From NCBI GenBank assembly GCA_016650315.1, contig JAENVZ010000065.1, forward strand, positions 1-7,055: a stretch of 7,055 nt of DNA, read 5' to 3'. Origin of the DNA: Alphaproteobacteria bacterium (GTDB lineage: Bacteria > Pseudomonadota > Alphaproteobacteria > Sphingomonadales > Sphingomonadaceae). Positions 6,513-7,055 of this stretch are shown here, piece after piece. The notes below the pieces were generated by a model. It was not told the origin of the DNA. It saw nothing but the letters and a program-made list of their open reading frames with translations, and ran no database searches. A program made the position numbers and the translations under genes. The stretch's first letter is position 1. The number at the start of each line of letters is the position of its first letter.

Positions 6513-7055
6513 TTAATTTTCGCGCGCGGCAAGGCCGTTGGCGGCGGACAGGATCGCCTGCACCGATGCCGTAGCGACATCGACGTCCATACCCACGCCA
6601 AAAATTTTCTGGCCGTCGGGTGTTTTGCATTCGACATAAGCCGCCGCCTGCACGTCGGAGCCGCAGCCAATGGCATGTTCGCTGTAATCCTCGACCTCCA
6701 GATCGATGCCGCAATTTTCGCGCAATGCGGCAAGAACGGACGAAATAAGGCCGTTGCCGCGCCCGCTGACCGTCTGTTCTTCGCCATTCAAGGCGATTTT
6801 GCCAACGAACAGCCGGTTGCCGCCCGAATGCGGCTGGTGACTTTCCTGATAGTCGATCAGCTTGAAGGGCTGGTCCGATCCCAGGCAATAATAGCCCTCG
6901 AATGCAGTCCAGATGTCGGCGGCCACCAGTTCGCGGCTGGTCTTGTCGGCCAGGTCCTGAACGATCCGGCTGAAATCCGCCTGCATCCGTTTGGGGAGTT
7001 TGAGGCCCTTGTCCTGTTGCAGGACCCAGGCGACACCGCCCTTGCCCGACTGCGA
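6513..7055 (-). CDS. leuA: 2-isopropylmalate synthase, C-terminal part (gene runs off the window)
   Basis: The last 180 residues of LeuA are present; the catalytic barrel lies beyond the right edge. LeuA condenses acetyl-CoA with 2-oxoisovalerate, the committed step of leucine synthesis. The fragment opens with SQSGKGGVAWVLQQDKGLKL, matching the linker region of the longer LeuA class (about 550 residues, TIGR00970 type), where SQSGKGGVAY precedes the subdomain that leads into the regulatory domain. Then comes the leucine-binding dimer domain: GEEQTVSGRGNGLISSVLAAL, GCGSDVQAAAYVE, and FGVGMDVDVATASVQAILSAANGLA near the end. These are the glycine-rich loops where leucine binds for feedback inhibition in this family, so the enzyme is probably leucine-regulated. 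The reading frame stays open to the window edge; an internal ATG at 6986 is not the start. The stop is followed by an 88-base gap. Confidence 0.92.
   Translation of the reverse strand, partial: SQSGKGGVAWVLQQDKGLKLPKRMQADFSRIVQDLADKTSRELVAADIWTAFEGYYCLGSDQPFKLIDYQESHQPHSGGNRLFVGKIALNGEEQTVSGRGNGLISSVLAALRENCGIDLEVEDYSEHAIGCGSDVQAAAYVECKTPDGQKIFGVGMDVDVATASVQAILSAANGLAAREN

Noticed and set aside
5951..6574. 207-codon open frame on the + strand
   Set aside because: Antisense to the nitronate monooxygenase-family gene and the gap; composition is that of a shadow frame, and no motif is seen.
6139..6888. 249-codon open frame on the - strand spanning the leuA/oxidoreductase junction
   Set aside because: Arg/Pro/Ser-rich translation in a different frame from two well-supported genes that it overlaps on both sides.
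6513..6986. Separate 157-residue protein starting at the ATG at 6986
   Set aside because: The same frame continues to the window edge with LeuA sequence (SQSGKGGVAW), so this ATG is internal to leuA.

Overview
The window reads as ordinary, gene-dense core chromosome of an alphaproteobacterium. The GC-rich codon use, the split ccmH/ccmI arrangement and the style of the proteins fit the Sphingomonadales (Sphingobium/Sphingomonas type). That placement is inferred from the look of the sequence and was not tested by a search. Eight protein genes fill almost all of it. No RNA gene, insertion sequence, CRISPR array or prophage gene was seen.

Left part, + strand (1-1936): the distal end of a System I cytochrome c maturation operon. 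The 3' end of ccmF is followed by complete ccmG (thioredoxin-like), ccmH (thiol oxidoreductase) and ccmI (TPR chaperone). Each junction is a 4-base ATGA overlap, so the four genes are almost certainly co-transcribed and translationally coupled. Together they prepare reduced apocytochrome c and attach heme on the outer face of the inner membrane.

Middle, + strand (1937-4006): a 129-base gap with a possible promoter and a six-codon mini-ORF, then kup, a complete low-affinity K+ uptake permease. The following 108 bases (4007-4114) lie between convergent genes. They hold no clear terminator, only a short stretch resembling a dispersed repeat.

Right part, - strand (4115-7055), in transcription order: the 3' end of leuA (2-isopropylmalate synthase, leucine-regulatory domain), an FMN-dependent nitronate monooxygenase-family protein, and a DUF445 (YjiN-like) membrane protein. 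The leuA/oxidoreductase gap is 88 bases and contains a strong hairpin resembling a REP-type repeat. The oxidoreductase/DUF445 gap is short and contains a small inverted repeat. The last two genes could form a transcription unit, but nothing in the sequence links their functions.

No previously undescribed system is evident. The findings are small-scale: start-site questions, hairpins, a mini-ORF and repeat-like intergenic sequences.
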